The position numbers were made by a program, and so were the translations under genes. This document shows positions 15,202 through 24,112 of a DNA stretch of 64,000 nt, piece after piece (position 1 is the stretch's first letter; every line of letters begins with the position of its first letter). This DNA is from Streptosporangium sandarakinum (GTDB lineage Bacteria > Actinomycetota > Actinomycetes > Streptosporangiales > Streptosporangiaceae): positions 124,001-188,000 of the forward strand of contig NZ_JACCCO010000001.1 of the NCBI RefSeq assembly GCF_013409935.1, in the 5' to 3' direction. Under the pieces are notes generated by a model that worked only from the letters and a program-made list of their open reading frames with translations, did no database searches and was not told where the DNA came from.

Positions 15202-15685
15202 TCCCAGGCGTCCTCGCCCCGGGCCACGCCCCGCCGTCCCGCTCAGCCAAGATCGCAATTGTGGGTTTTGGGCTCACCGTGGCTGCACCCCTACTTGGCC
15301 CTCCGCCCGGGTCGGTGTCATAGACCGCAAGGTAGGGGCGTATTCCCAGGTCAGGACAGCGCGCCGGTGCCTGCCGGAATCCGCTCACCGGCCGGTTCAC
15401 CGACGTTGGCTCTCGGCACGAGTTCTTGATGCTCACTACCTGCGGCCTCGTAGTTTCCCGGTGGAGTGTCGACAGAGGAGAGTCTGTCGACACTGACACG
15501 CGATTACACAAAGCCACTTTGCGCCCTATGACGCCGGCCCGAGCACTGGGCCTGGTCGGAGACGCCATCATTCAAAGGGCATAGAATGGATCAATGGTAA
15601 ATTCTCCGATTTCCGCGACCGGCATCCGGGCCGTGGTTCCTGGGTCACCTACACGGACTCTGCTCGATCTGGCGGTACGGGCGTG
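15202..15685. other. Intergenic stretch without a supported gene
   Basis: About 480 bp in which no frame on either strand looks like a complete protein. Just before the inverted repeat at 15686, one plus-strand frame reads as a protein tail (RHPGRGSWVTYTDSARSGGT, then LKFKPDC), possibly the end of a lost secreted protein. Nothing else is claimed. Confidence 0.4.
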
Positions 15686-15702
15686 TTGAACCTGAAGTTC
15701 AA
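15686..15702. promoter_or_regulatory. Perfect inverted repeat before the cysteine-rich gene
   Basis: TTGAAC (15686-15691) and GTTCAA (15697-15702) are perfect arms with a 5-bp centre, 21 bp upstream of the ATG at 15724. Its form resembles sites of MerR-type regulators, but no such gene is in the neighbourhood. Confidence 0.35.
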
Positions 15703-15723
15703 ACCTGATTGTCATTGATTCCG

Positions 15724-16341
15724 ATGCGATCGAGTACACCCAGGAGCGGTGTGCGGCCGCTCCTGGCCATGCTGGGCGCCACCATCTTGTTAATGACGGC
15801 GCTGGTCGGATCGGCGGCGGCCGAGCGGCCGGTGTTCGAGAGGTGCCGCGGCGCGCATTCGGCATCCCCCGGATGCACGCAGGGACGCGTCATGGTCTCC
15901 GAATGCCGGCAAGGATCCGGGCGCTGGGGAGAAATCATCTGTGCGGGCGCTCTCCATGTCGTCGACCGGTGTGCGCGCGTCGACGTCGACGGTGCGGGAG
16001 CGTCCACCTGTGCGGCTCTCGGCTCCGATTATCTGAGTTGCGTCGAGCGAGACCTCTCCCCTCTGTCATGTCAAGAGCTGGGCATCATATTTCTCGGCTG
16101 CATGCGACGGCTCGGGATGAACGAAAGGAGTTGCCGGGCGGACTGGGGAGAACTGGTGGCATGTAAGACGCGCGCCGTCGACCCCGAATTCTGCCCGGTG
16201 ACCGGGAATCCCAGGCCCTGGCGGGTTCGTCCAGGCGAGGAGCTCGGCGGCCAAGGCGCTGGTTCTCACCTTGCGATGGTGGACGGCCAGGCTCTTACCC
16301 GAGGCGCGGGTGATGGGCGCCGACCCGGCGTAGGCCTTTAG
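15724..16341 (+). CDS. Secreted cysteine-rich protein, C-terminus probably replaced by IS110 DNA
   Basis: ATG 15724 begins MRSSTPRSGVRPLLAMLGAT with a signal peptide ending near GSAAA-ERP. The mature part up to about 16200 contains twelve cysteines in a regular spread (from FERCRG to PEFCPV), so a disulfide-rich extracellular protein is likely. From about 16210 the frame overlaps an antisense IS110 transposase remnant and becomes Gly/Arg-rich, so the native C-terminus seems lost. TTG 15709 is an alternative start. No family is recognised. The even number of cysteines before the junction suggests that the folded domain may survive. Confidence 0.55.
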   Translation: MRSSTPRSGVRPLLAMLGATILLMTALVGSAAAERPVFERCRGAHSASPGCTQGRVMVSECRQGSGRWGEIICAGALHVVDRCARVDVDGAGASTCAALGSDYLSCVERDLSPLSCQELGIIFLGCMRRLGMNERSCRADWGELVACKTRAVDPEFCPVTGNPRPWRVRPGEELGGQGAGSHLAMVDGQALTRGAGDGRRPGVGL

Positions 16342-16425
16342 CGCGCGGGCGACAGCGAAGCGGGCGCGGTCGTCACCGATCTCGGCGAGCACCCGGACGC
16401 CGGTGAGGTCGGCCAGACCGGGAAG
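16217..16425 (-). pseudogene. IS110-family transposase fragment
   Basis: The minus strand reads GLADLTGVRVLAEIGDD, RARFAVARALKAYAGSAPIT and RASGKSLAVHHRKVRTSALA. This is the conserved C-terminal (transposase_20-like) block of IS110/IS116/IS902 transposases. Only about 70 residues remain; both ends run into unrelated sequence and no catalytic N-terminal DEDD domain is present. It overlaps the 3' end of the cysteine-rich gene and marks the point where that gene was altered. Confidence 0.75.
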
Positions 16426-16896
16426 CCGGTGATGATGGCGGCGCCGGGGTGCCGGCCGCGCGGGGCGGAGTGCCCGGGTGACCTACCCGGGCCCGCACGA
16501 GCCCGCCCGAAGGGCGGGTGGCGGCGCGGGGACGCGCAGCCCCGCCTGCCGCCGCGGTTACGGCAGCGCCACCCCGGAGGGAGTTGCCGAGGCCGTACGG
16601 CGGGCGGAGACTCAAGGAACCCCTCCGCCAGATGAGCCACCGTGAGCCGCCGTGAGTTCTGGCGGGTCACGATGGGTCATGACGGGTCGCGGCGGGCCGC
16701 CGTGGGCGACGCCGGGACGCCGGCCCGCCGGGGCGGTCCCGGGTGAGCCCGCGGCACCGAGGCCCGGTGTCCGCGGCCCGGGAAGCCCGGCCCCACCGAC
16801 CGGAAAACCGGTTGACGGCTGCCTTAGCCTAGGCGGGTTCTGTGCGCCGGTCGGCGATCAACCACCCCTAGACCGTGAGGAGAGTGCTGCCTGCTG
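16426..16896. other. Non-coding stretch upstream of the ABC exporter operon
   Basis: About 470 very GC-rich bases. I see no gene. TTGACG at 16812 followed by the palindrome GCCTAGGC (16826-16833) may belong to the exporter promoter, but spacing to a -10 box is not convincing. Near the end CGTGAGGAGAG precedes the exporter start by about 12 bp and is its ribosome-binding site. Confidence 0.35.
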
Positions 16897-18813
16897 ATGC
16901 CCCCTGATACGGACCCCCTCGAACAGAAGGACTCCAAGGACTCCACCGCAGACGACACCGCCGGGCACGCGGAGGACGCCCGCCCGGTCCCCGCTGCCCC
17001 GCCGCGCCGCCGCGGCCTGACCTCCCTGTGGCGGATGAGGTCCTATCTCCGCCCCCATGTCACCCGCATGGTCTTCATCTGGCTGCCCGCCCTCGTGGCG
17101 ACCGGCATCGCGATCGTCATCCCGATGGTCGCCCGGAAGATCATCGACGGTCCCGTCGCGCACGGCGACACCGACGCCCTGGTCCCGCTCGCCCTGCTGG
17201 CCCTGGCGCTGGGCGTGCTGGAGGCGGGCCTCATCTTCGCCCGCAGATGGCTGCTGTCCGACGTCGTCCTGGACGTGGAGACCAGGCTCCGCGACGACGT
17301 CTACCGGCACCTGCAGCGGCTGCCGATGAGCTTCCACGGCTCCTGGCAGTCCGGGCAGCTGCTGTCGCGCGTGACCACGGACCTGTCGGTGATCCGGCGG
17401 TTCCTCGGCTTCGGCATCCTCTTCCTCGTCCTGATCACCGTGCAGATCGTGACGGTGACCGGCCTGCTGCTGAACATGTACTGGCCGCTCGGCCTGCTCG
17501 TCGCCCTGTCCGCGGCGCCGGTGGTGATCACCTCGCTGCGCTTCGAGCGGGGGTACATCGACGTCTCCCGGCGGGTCCAGGACGAGCAGGGCGACCTCGC
17601 CACCGTGATCGAGGAGTCCGCGGTCGGCATCCGGACGATCAAGGCGTTCGGCCGCGGGCGGCACGTCGCGGGCCTCTTCGGCGAGGGCGCGGACAAGGTC
17701 TACCGCTCCTCGATGGAGAAGGTGCGGCTGTCGTCGAAGTTCTTCACCTTCCTGGAGGTGGTCCCGAACGTCACGCTCGCGCTGGTGCTGCTGCTGGGCG
17801 CGCTCGCGGTCGGCTCGGGTTCGCTGACGCTGGGCACGCTGGTCGCCTTCACCACGCTGATGCTGCAGCTCGTGTGGCCCATCTCGGCCCTGGGCTTCAT
17901 CCTGGTGCAGGGCCAGGAGGCGATGACCGCGGCGGACCGCGTGCTGGAGGTGCTCGACACCGAGCCGGAGATCGTCGGCGGTTCCGGGGAGATCGAGCGG
18001 CCCCGGGGGCACCTGCGGTTCGAGGGCGTGGAGTTCCGCTTCCCCGGCGCGGCCGAGCCGGTGCTGCGCGACGTCTGGCTGGACGTGCGGCCCGGTGAGA
18101 CGGTCGCGATCGTCGGCGCGACGGGCTCGGGCAAGACCACGCTGACCTCCCTGGTGCCGCGGCTGCACGACGTCACCGCGGGCCGGGTCACGATCGACGG
18201 GCACGACGTGCGGGACCTGTCGCTGCCCGCGCTGCGTTCGCTGGTCGCCACGGCCTTCGAGGAGCCGACGCTGTTCTCGATGAGCGTCCGGGAGAACCTG
18301 ACGCTGGGCCGGCACGACGCCACCGAGGAGGAGATCGAGGCGGCGATCGAAACGGCGCAGGCCGGGTTCGTCCACCGGTTGCCGTGGGGGCTGGAGACCA
18401 GGATCGGCGAGCAGGGGATGTCGCTGTCCGGCGGGCAGCGACAGCGGCTGGCCCTGGCCCGCGCCGTGCTGAGCCGGCCGAGGATCCTCGTGCTGGACGA
18501 CACGCTCTCGGCGCTGGACGTCGAGACGGAGATCCTCGTGGAGGAGGCGCTGCGGCACGTGCTGCGCGACGCGACCGGGATCGTCGTGGCGCACCGCGCC
18601 TCCACCGTCCTGCTGGCGGACAAGGTGGCGCTGCTGCTGGACGGCACGATCGCGCACGTCGGCCGGCACCACGAGCTGCTGGCGAGCGTGCCGGAGTACC
18701 GCGCGCTGCTGTCGGCCGCCCTGGACGACGATCCCGTCCCGGACACCGGCCCGGACGGGGAGACCGGCCTGGGCGCCGACATGGACCTGGACAGCGAGGG
18801 GGCGCTGCGATGA
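16897..18813 (+). CDS. ABC exporter half-transporter with degenerate Walker B (subunit 1)
   Basis: A 638-residue half-transporter: a disordered N-terminus, six membrane helices (about 45-330) and an ATP-binding domain with GATGSGKTTL (Walker A), SLSGGQRQRL (signature), VLDDTLSALD (Walker B) and VVAHRAST (switch His). The catalytic glutamate after Walker B is replaced by Asp, as in the degenerate site of heterodimeric exporters of the TM287/288 and BmrCD type. Its stop overlaps the next ABC gene (ATGA), which supplies the canonical glutamate. Substrate not deducible; multidrug or lipid export is likely. Confidence 0.93.
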   Translation: MPPDTDPLEQKDSKDSTADDTAGHAEDARPVPAAPPRRRGLTSLWRMRSYLRPHVTRMVFIWLPALVATGIAIVIPMVARKIIDGPVAHGDTDALVPLALLALALGVLEAGLIFARRWLLSDVVLDVETRLRDDVYRHLQRLPMSFHGSWQSGQLLSRVTTDLSVIRRFLGFGILFLVLITVQIVTVTGLLLNMYWPLGLLVALSAAPVVITSLRFERGYIDVSRRVQDEQGDLATVIEESAVGIRTIKAFGRGRHVAGLFGEGADKVYRSSMEKVRLSSKFFTFLEVVPNVTLALVLLLGALAVGSGSLTLGTLVAFTTLMLQLVWPISALGFILVQGQEAMTAADRVLEVLDTEPEIVGGSGEIERPRGHLRFEGVEFRFPGAAEPVLRDVWLDVRPGETVAIVGATGSGKTTLTSLVPRLHDVTAGRVTIDGHDVRDLSLPALRSLVATAFEEPTLFSMSVRENLTLGRHDATEEEIEAAIETAQAGFVHRLPWGLETRIGEQGMSLSGGQRQRLALARAVLSRPRILVLDDTLSALDVETEILVEEALRHVLRDATGIVVAHRASTVLLADKVALLLDGTIAHVGRHHELLASVPEYRALLSAALDDDPVPDTGPDGETGLGADMDLDSEGALR

Positions 18814-20747
18814 GCACGACGGACCACGCGGGACCGGCGGAAACGGCGGGAACGGCCCGCCCGGACCGGCCGGAGCACGGGCAGGACGGGCAGCACGGGC
18901 AGGACGAGCGGGCGTGGCGGGGGGTCGCCGCCGAGAAGGACGACGACTCGCCGCAGCAGGAGTCGCTCGTGCTGCGCTCCCAGTCCAGGCGGCTGCTCGG
19001 CGAGCTGCTGCGCCCCTATCGCAGGCAGATCGCGCTGCTCGTCACGGTCATCGTCGTCTGCAACGCCGCCGCCCTGGCCATCCCCTTCCTGGTCAAGGTG
19101 GGCATCGACTCCGGCATCCCGCCGATGGCCGCCGGCCAGGGGCCGGGGACGCTGGTGACCGTCGTGGCGGCGATCCTGGTCGCGGCGGCCGTGCAGGCGG
19201 TGAGCCGGCAGGTGTTCCTCAGGATGGCGGGCCGGATCGGCCAGAACATCCTGCTGGAGCTGCGGCGGCGGGTGTTCGGCCACTTCCAGCGGCTGTCGCT
19301 GTCGTTCCACGACGACTACACCTCCGGGCGGGTCGTCGCGCGGCTCACCTCCGACATCGAGGCCATCTCCGAGATGCTGCAGTCGGGCTTCGACGGGCTG
19401 GTCACCGCCGTGCTGACGCTGGTCGGCACCGCGGTCCTGCTGCTGGTCCTGGACGCCCCCCTGGCGCTGGTCGCCCTGCTGCCACTGCCGGTCCTGCTGC
19501 TGTTCACCCGGTGGTTCCGGCGGCAGTCGAGCATCGCCTACCGCCGGACCCGGGAGACGGTCGCCCTGGTGATCGTCCACTTCGTGGAGTCGATGACCGG
19601 CATCCGGGCGGTCCAGGCGTTCCGCCGGGAGCCGCGCAACCAGGAGATCTTCGCCGGGCTCAACGTCGACTACCGGGACGCCAACGTCCGCAGCATGCGG
19701 CTGATCGCGATGTTCATGCCGGGGGTCAAGCTGATCGGCAACATCACGATCGCGGCCGTCCTGCTGTACGGCGGCTGGCGGGCCATCGGCGGTGACGTCA
19801 AGGTGGGCGTGCTGGCGGCCTTCCTGCTCTACCTGCGGCAGTTCTACGAGCCGATGCAGGAGATCAGCCAGTTCTACAACACGTTCCAGTCCGCGGCGGC
19901 GGCGCTGGAGAAGCTCGCCGGCGTGCTGGACGAGCGGCCGGCGGTGGCCGAGCCGCGCGAGCCGGTGGCGCTGGAGCGGCCGCGCGGCGAGGTGCGGTTC
20001 GAGGAGGTGGAGTTCTCCTACCTCGACGGCACGCCGGTCCTGCCGCGGATTGACCTGGTGATCCCGGCCGGGCAGAGCGTGGCGCTGGTCGGCACCACGG
20101 GGGCGGGGAAGACCACGCTGGCGAAGCTGGTCGCCAGGTTCTACGACCCCGTCGCCGGCCGGGTGCTGCTCGACGGGGTCGATCTGCGCGACCTCGCCGA
20201 GGAGACGCTGCGCGGCGCGGTGGTCATGGTGACCCAGGAGAACTTCCTGTTCACCGGTACGGTGGCCGACAACATCCGGTTCGGCCGCCCGGACGCGACC
20301 ATGGACGAGGTCATGGCGGCCGCCCGGTCGATCGGCGCCCACGACTTCATCTCGGCGCTCCCGGAGGGCTACGACACCCAGGTCGGCAAGCACGGCGGCC
20401 GGCTGTCGGCGGGCCAGCGGCAGCTGGTGGCCTTCGCCCGCGCCTTCCTCGCCGACCCGGCGGTGCTGATCCTCGACGAGGCCACCTCCAGCCTCGACGT
20501 GCCCGGCGAGCGGCTCGTGCAGCGGGCGATGCGCACGATCCTCGCCGACCGGACCGCGCTGATCATCGCCCACCGGCTGTCGACCGTGGAGACCGCCGAG
20601 CGGGTGCTGGTGATCGAGGGCGGCCGGATCGTGGAGGACGGCTCCCCCGACCGGCTCATCGCGGAGGAGGGCCGCTTCGCCGGCCTGCACCGGGCCTGGC
20701 TGGACAGCGTGTCGGAGGGGTCCGGGGCCCCGGCCGGCCGCGGGTGA
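18810..20747 (+). CDS. ABC exporter half-transporter, catalytic partner (subunit 2)
   Basis: A 645-residue half-transporter translated from an ATG overlapping the previous stop. A hydrophilic N-terminus of about 65 residues precedes six membrane helices. The ATPase domain has GTTGAGKTTL (Walker A), RLSAGQRQLV (signature with Ala in place of the first Gly), LILDEATSSLD (Walker B with Glu) and IIAHRLST. Together with subunit 1 this gives one complete ATP site (this Walker B with the partner's LSGGQ) and one degenerate site. A strong hairpin follows the stop. Confidence 0.93.
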   Translation: MSTTDHAGPAETAGTARPDRPEHGQDGQHGQDERAWRGVAAEKDDDSPQQESLVLRSQSRRLLGELLRPYRRQIALLVTVIVVCNAAALAIPFLVKVGIDSGIPPMAAGQGPGTLVTVVAAILVAAAVQAVSRQVFLRMAGRIGQNILLELRRRVFGHFQRLSLSFHDDYTSGRVVARLTSDIEAISEMLQSGFDGLVTAVLTLVGTAVLLLVLDAPLALVALLPLPVLLLFTRWFRRQSSIAYRRTRETVALVIVHFVESMTGIRAVQAFRREPRNQEIFAGLNVDYRDANVRSMRLIAMFMPGVKLIGNITIAAVLLYGGWRAIGGDVKVGVLAAFLLYLRQFYEPMQEISQFYNTFQSAAAALEKLAGVLDERPAVAEPREPVALERPRGEVRFEEVEFSYLDGTPVLPRIDLVIPAGQSVALVGTTGAGKTTLAKLVARFYDPVAGRVLLDGVDLRDLAEETLRGAVVMVTQENFLFTGTVADNIRFGRPDATMDEVMAAARSIGAHDFISALPEGYDTQVGKHGGRLSAGQRQLVAFARAFLADPAVLILDEATSSLDVPGERLVQRAMRTILADRTALIIAHRLSTVETAERVLVIEGGRIVEDGSPDRLIAEEGRFAGLHRAWLDSVSEGSGAPAGRG

Positions 20748-20753
20748 GCGCCC

Positions 20754-20800
20754 CCGGCGTCCCGGCGGAACGGCGACGGCCGTCTTCGCCGGGACGCCGG
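20754..20800. terminator. Bidirectional terminator hairpin
   Basis: CCGGCGTCCCGGCG (20754-20767) and its exact reverse complement (20787-20800) form a 14-bp stem with a 19-nt loop. It lies between the converging exporter operon and EamA gene. Confidence 0.65.
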
Positions 20801-20832
20801 TCCTGAGCGGTGGGCGCCCGCGACCTGCGCGG

Positions 20833-21720
20833 TCATGAGGATCTCCTGTTCAGGGTCTGGCCGACGACGAGTGCGCCGAGGGCGATGGCGAAGCCGGTGA
20901 CCTGCCAGCCGGTGAGGGTCTGGCCGAGCACGATGAGGCCGGCGAGGGTGGCGACCAGGGGGTTGGTCAGACCGAGCAGGGACAGTGAGGTGGGCGGCAG
21001 CTGCTCGATGCCGCGGAACCACAGGGTGTAGGCGAGGGCGGTGCCGATGACGCCGAGGTAGGCGAAGCCGAGGATGTTCTGGCCGGTGAGGGTCTCGGGC
21101 ACCCCTTCGACGGCGAGGGTGAGCGGGGCCAGCACCAGTCCGCCCGCGACGAGCTGCCAGCTCGTCATCACGAGGGGCGACTCGGGCCGCCCCCATTTCT
21201 TGGCCAGCACGATGGCCGTCGCCATCAGCGAGGTCGCGGCGAGCATGGCGGCGATCCCGAGCGGGTCCAGCCGGGCCTTGGAGGTCAGGGTCAGCAGGGC
21301 GACGCCGCCGGTGCCGGCCAGCGCGGCGTACAGGATGGGGCGGGTCGGCCGGACCCGCAGGACCAGCAGCGAGAGCAGCGCGACGACCAGCGGCTGGACC
21401 GAGGAGATCGTGGCGGCGACCCCGCCGGGCAGGTGGTAGGCGGCGAAGAAGAGGAGCGGGAAGAAGGCGCCGAAGTTGAGCATGCCGAGCACCGCCGACT
21501 TCCACCACCATTCTCCCCTGGGGAGCCGGCGGGTCGCGGCGAGCAGCACCAGGCCCGCCGGGAGCGCCCGCAGGGTCGCGGCCAGCATCGGCCGGTCGGC
21601 GGGCAGCAGGGTCGCGGTGATGACGTATGTGGTCCCCCAGCTCGCCGGCGCCAGGGCGGCGAGGGCGAGGTCGCCGGTGCGCTGGGCGCGCGCGACCGAG
21701 GGGAGGGCGACAGTGGCCAT
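20833..21720 (-). CDS. EamA/DMT-superfamily transporter
   Basis: A 295-residue membrane protein with ten predicted hydrophobic segments arranged as two EamA repeats (SWGTTYVITATLLPADRPML at the start of the first; GTALAYTLWFRGIEQLPPTS and LLGLTNPLVATLAGLIVLGQ in the second). The drug/metabolite transporter family exports amino acids, drugs or metabolites; the substrate is unknown. I chose ATG 21720 (MATVALPSV) because GAGAGG lies 7 bp upstream; a TTG at 21747 is possible. It is divergent from a MarR gene, and a perfect 16-bp palindrome lies in between. Confidence 0.92.
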   Translation of the reverse strand: MATVALPSVARAQRTGDLALAALAPASWGTTYVITATLLPADRPMLAATLRALPAGLVLLAATRRLPRGEWWWKSAVLGMLNFGAFFPLLFFAAYHLPGGVAATISSVQPLVVALLSLLVLRVRPTRPILYAALAGTGGVALLTLTSKARLDPLGIAAMLAATSLMATAIVLAKKWGRPESPLVMTSWQLVAGGLVLAPLTLAVEGVPETLTGQNILGFAYLGVIGTALAYTLWFRGIEQLPPTSLSLLGLTNPLVATLAGLIVLGQTLTGWQVTGFAIALGALVVGQTLNRRSS

Positions 21721-21740
21721 GGGATTGCCTCTCATTGATA

Positions 21741-21756
21741 ATCTCAACGTTGAGAT
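21741..21756. promoter_or_regulatory. MarR operator palindrome
   Basis: ATCTCAACGTTGAGAT is a perfect 16-bp palindrome starting 21 bp upstream of the EamA start. A second partial copy (AACGTTGAGATTA) lies at 21792-21804 before the MarR gene, and GTTCG/CGAAC arms sit between them. The layout fits a MarR repressor controlling both divergent promoters. Confidence 0.7.
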
Positions 21757-21825
21757 GACATCATGTTCGTTCTGCGAACGTCAAGTATGTGAACGTTGAG
21801 ATTATTCCCATTGAGAGGAGTGCCG

Positions 21826-22326
21826 ATGAGCGACGCGGTGGACGCCGTCACCGCCCAGTGGAACCGGGAGCGGCCCGACATCGACGTGTGGCCGATGGGG
21901 ATCGTCGGGCGGCTCTCCCGCCTCTCCATCCTGTTCGAGCGCGAGCTCAAGGAGTTCTTCGCCCGGCACGAGCTGGAGCGCTTCGAGTTCGACGTGCTGG
22001 CCACGCTGCGCCGCTCCGGCGCGCCGTACGAGCTGACGGCCGGGGCGCTGCTCAAGGCGGCCATGGTCACCTCGGGGGCGATCACCAACCGGATCGACCG
22101 GATGGAGGCCAGGGGCCTGGTCGAGCGGGTCCGCGACGGCGGGGACCGCCGATCGGTGCGGATCCGGCTCACCCCGCGCGGCCTGGAGATCGTCGACGGG
22201 CTGGTCGGGCCGCACGTGGACAACGAGGCGCGGCTGCTGGCCGCGCTCGGCCCCGCCGAGCGCGATCAGCTCGCCGGACTGCTGCGCGTGCTGCTGGAGT
22301 CCATGGGCGACACCTCGCTCACCTGA
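21826..22326 (+). CDS. MarR-family transcriptional regulator
   Basis: A 166-residue regulator starting MSDAVDAVTAQWNRERPDID. The winged helix includes FEFDVLATLRRSGAPYELTA, LLKAAMVTSGAITNRIDRME (recognition helix) and the wing RVRDGGDRRSVRIRLTPRGL with the conserved DxRS/R motif. Dimerisation helices flank it at both ends. GAGAGGAG precedes the chosen ATG; an upstream in-frame start at 21796 lies inside the operator half-site and is rejected. It probably represses the divergent EamA exporter and itself, with release by an unknown ligand. Confidence 0.93.
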   Translation: MSDAVDAVTAQWNRERPDIDVWPMGIVGRLSRLSILFERELKEFFARHELERFEFDVLATLRRSGAPYELTAGALLKAAMVTSGAITNRIDRMEARGLVERVRDGGDRRSVRIRLTPRGLEIVDGLVGPHVDNEARLLAALGPAERDQLAGLLRVLLESMGDTSLT

Positions 22327-22422
22327 TCCGCCCCGCAGGATCCACCCGGCGCGGGCCGTACGGACGTCCGGGAGCCCCGGGCGGGCCCGCGGACCCGGCG
22401 CCGGGCGGATCCGGCCGGACGG

Positions 22423-23268
22423 TCAGGACCGCTGCGACGCCGGGGCCTCACTGCGGGCGGTGCGCACCGGCAGCGGGCAGGTCTCGCCGCGGGCGAGGTA
22501 GCGCACCCGGTCGGACATGCCGCACCGCTCGACCTCCTCGCGGAAGTCGTCGAGGCCCGAGGAGAACGCCTCGTAGTCGTCGTAGTGGATCGGCACGGCG
22601 TGCCCGGGGCCGATTAAGGAGAGCCACTCGGCTCCCTGCGCGCCGTCCATGGTCACCATCATGCCCAGGATCATGGTGCCGCCCAGGTGGACGACGCCCA
22701 CGTCGATGTCGGGGTAGCGCTCCGGGATGGGCGCGAGGAGCTCGCGGTCCATCAGCGTGTCGCCGCTGATGTACATGCGCAGGCCGACCGAGCCGTCCTG
22801 GCGGCAGAACTCCAGCATGCTGCCCATCACCGGCGGCAGCAGCACCTGGGCCGCCCCGGGCGCGTGCCGTCCGGGCAGCGCGGTGACCTTCAACGTGCGG
22901 CCGTCGCGGCGGAGGGTCCGCTCCTGCCAGGTGCTCAGTCCCTCCGCCCCGCCGAAGCCCTGGCGCCGCAGCCGCCGCGCCGCCTGGCGGGTGGTCACGA
23001 TCGGCACGGACCGGTCGAGCCCGTGGCGGGCGACCCGGTCCCAGTGGTCGCCGTGCATGTGCGACAGGACGACGGCGTCGAGCGGGGGCAGGTCCTCCAC
23101 CTGTATCGCCGGATCGGTGCGGCGCCTGCTGGTCAGGCCGTAGCCGAGGTAGGCCCGCTGGCCCCGGTGGAGGAAGTTGGGGTCGGTGAGCAGGGTGAAC
23201 CCGTCGTAGCGGATGAGCATCGTGGCGTTGCCGACGAAGAAGACGCCGGAATCCGGGAAATCGACCAT
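22423..23268 (-). CDS. Metallo-beta-lactamase-fold hydrolase (UlaG/RomA-like)
   Basis: A 281-residue protein starting MVDFPDSGVFFVGNATMLIR. The metal-binding signature HMHGDHWD is present near residue 95, further His/Asp ligands are likely in LPGRHAPG and YISGDTLMD, and a late histidine occurs in VPIHYDDY. The order GNAT, LLTDP, HxHxDH, SGDT and PIHY fits UlaG-like or NAPE-PLD-like hydrolases that cleave lactones or phosphodiesters. TGGAGG precedes the ATG. It is divergent from a methyltransferase gene. Confidence 0.9.
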   Translation of the reverse strand: MVDFPDSGVFFVGNATMLIRYDGFTLLTDPNFLHRGQRAYLGYGLTSRRRTDPAIQVEDLPPLDAVVLSHMHGDHWDRVARHGLDRSVPIVTTRQAARRLRRQGFGGAEGLSTWQERTLRRDGRTLKVTALPGRHAPGAAQVLLPPVMGSMLEFCRQDGSVGLRMYISGDTLMDRELLAPIPERYPDIDVGVVHLGGTMILGMMVTMDGAQGAEWLSLIGPGHAVPIHYDDYEAFSSGLDDFREEVERCGMSDRVRYLARGETCPLPVRTARSEAPASQRS

Positions 23269-23425
23269 GATGGGCCTCCAGCTGGTGCGGCACCCGGGCC
23301 GCGACCCCGGCCACGCTTCGGGTGCTCCCTCGGTCTCCAGCGTGCCATGCCCGTTCCGGAGGTTTCCTCACCGGGCTCGCCGTACCGCCGCGCGCGGCCC
23401 CCGGCGGCGGCGCATGATGGGGATC

Positions 23426-24112
23426 ATGGAAGCGAAGCGGCTCTACCAAGGCACCGGTCCCGGCCCCATCACCCCGGACGGCTGCGCCGTCGACTACTAC
23501 GCCATGCTGACCCCGCGCGGCGAGCCGGAGCTCGTGCACGGCGCCGTCCCGGCCGGCGCGAGCATCCTGGAGCTCGGCGCGGGCGCGGGAAGGATCACCC
23601 ACAGCCTCCTGGCCCTCGGCCACCCGGTGACCGCCGTCGACGAGTCGCCCGAGATGCTCGCGCACATCGAGGGCGCCGAGAAGGTCTGCTCCCCCATCCA
23701 GTCGCTCTCCCTGGGCCGGACGTTCGACGTGGTCCTGCTCATGTCGTTCGTGATCGAGACGGCCGACGACGAGCTGCGCCGGGCGTTCCTGCGCGCCTGC
23801 CGCGAGCACGTCGCCGACGGCGGCCTGGTGATCCTCCAGCGCAAGCCCCCGGAGTGGTACGACACGGTCGGGCCCTCCGAGCGGCTGACCGACGACGGCC
23901 ACGTCCTGCGCATGACGGATGTCAGCCGGCCGGAGCCGGGCCTGCTGGCGGCCACCATGGAGTACACGGTCGGCGACCGGCGCTGGACCCATTTCTTCCT
24001 CAGCAGGCGCCTCGACGACGACTTCCTGGCGCGGGAGCTCGACGACGCCGGCCTGGCGATGGACGGCTTCATCGGCGGGGACCGCGGATGGGTGCGGGCC
24101 GTACCGCGCTGA
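23426..24112 (+). CDS. Class I SAM-dependent methyltransferase
   Basis: A 228-residue protein starting [23 protein letters not shown]-binding motif I is [20 protein letters not shown], followed by [11 protein letters not shown] (acidic ribose-binding residue) and [20 protein letters not shown], then the [18 protein letters not shown] strand. The fold is clear; the substrate is not. In-frame ATGs at 23414 and 23417 are possible, but GGGG just before 23426 favours that start. Confidence 0.87.
   Translation: MEAKRLYQGTGPGPITPDGCAVDYYAMLTPRGEPELVHGAVPAGASILELGAGAGRITHSLLALGHPVTAVDESPEMLAHIEGAEKVCSPIQSLSLGRTFDVVLLMSFVIETADDELRRAFLRACREHVADGGLVILQRKPPEWYDTVGPSERLTDDGHVLRMTDVSRPEPGLLAATMEYTVGDRRWTHFFLSRRLDDDFLARELDDAGLAMDGFIGGDRGWVRAVPR

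Noticed and set aside
14664-15258. Minus-strand ORFs of 149-194 codons over the acyl-CoA dehydrogenase fragment
   Set aside because: They are antisense shadows; the plus frame carries the recognisable family blocks.
16812-16833. DtxR/IdeR-type iron box near GCCTTAGCCTAGGC upstream of the ABC exporter
   Set aside because: The match to the known iron-box consensus is too weak, and no siderophore genes are adjacent.
16858-20690. Very long open frames antisense to the ABC exporter genes (604 and 996 codons)
   Set aside because: Sequence is Arg/Gly/Gln/His-rich without domains and mirrors the real genes; such antisense frames are common at this GC content.
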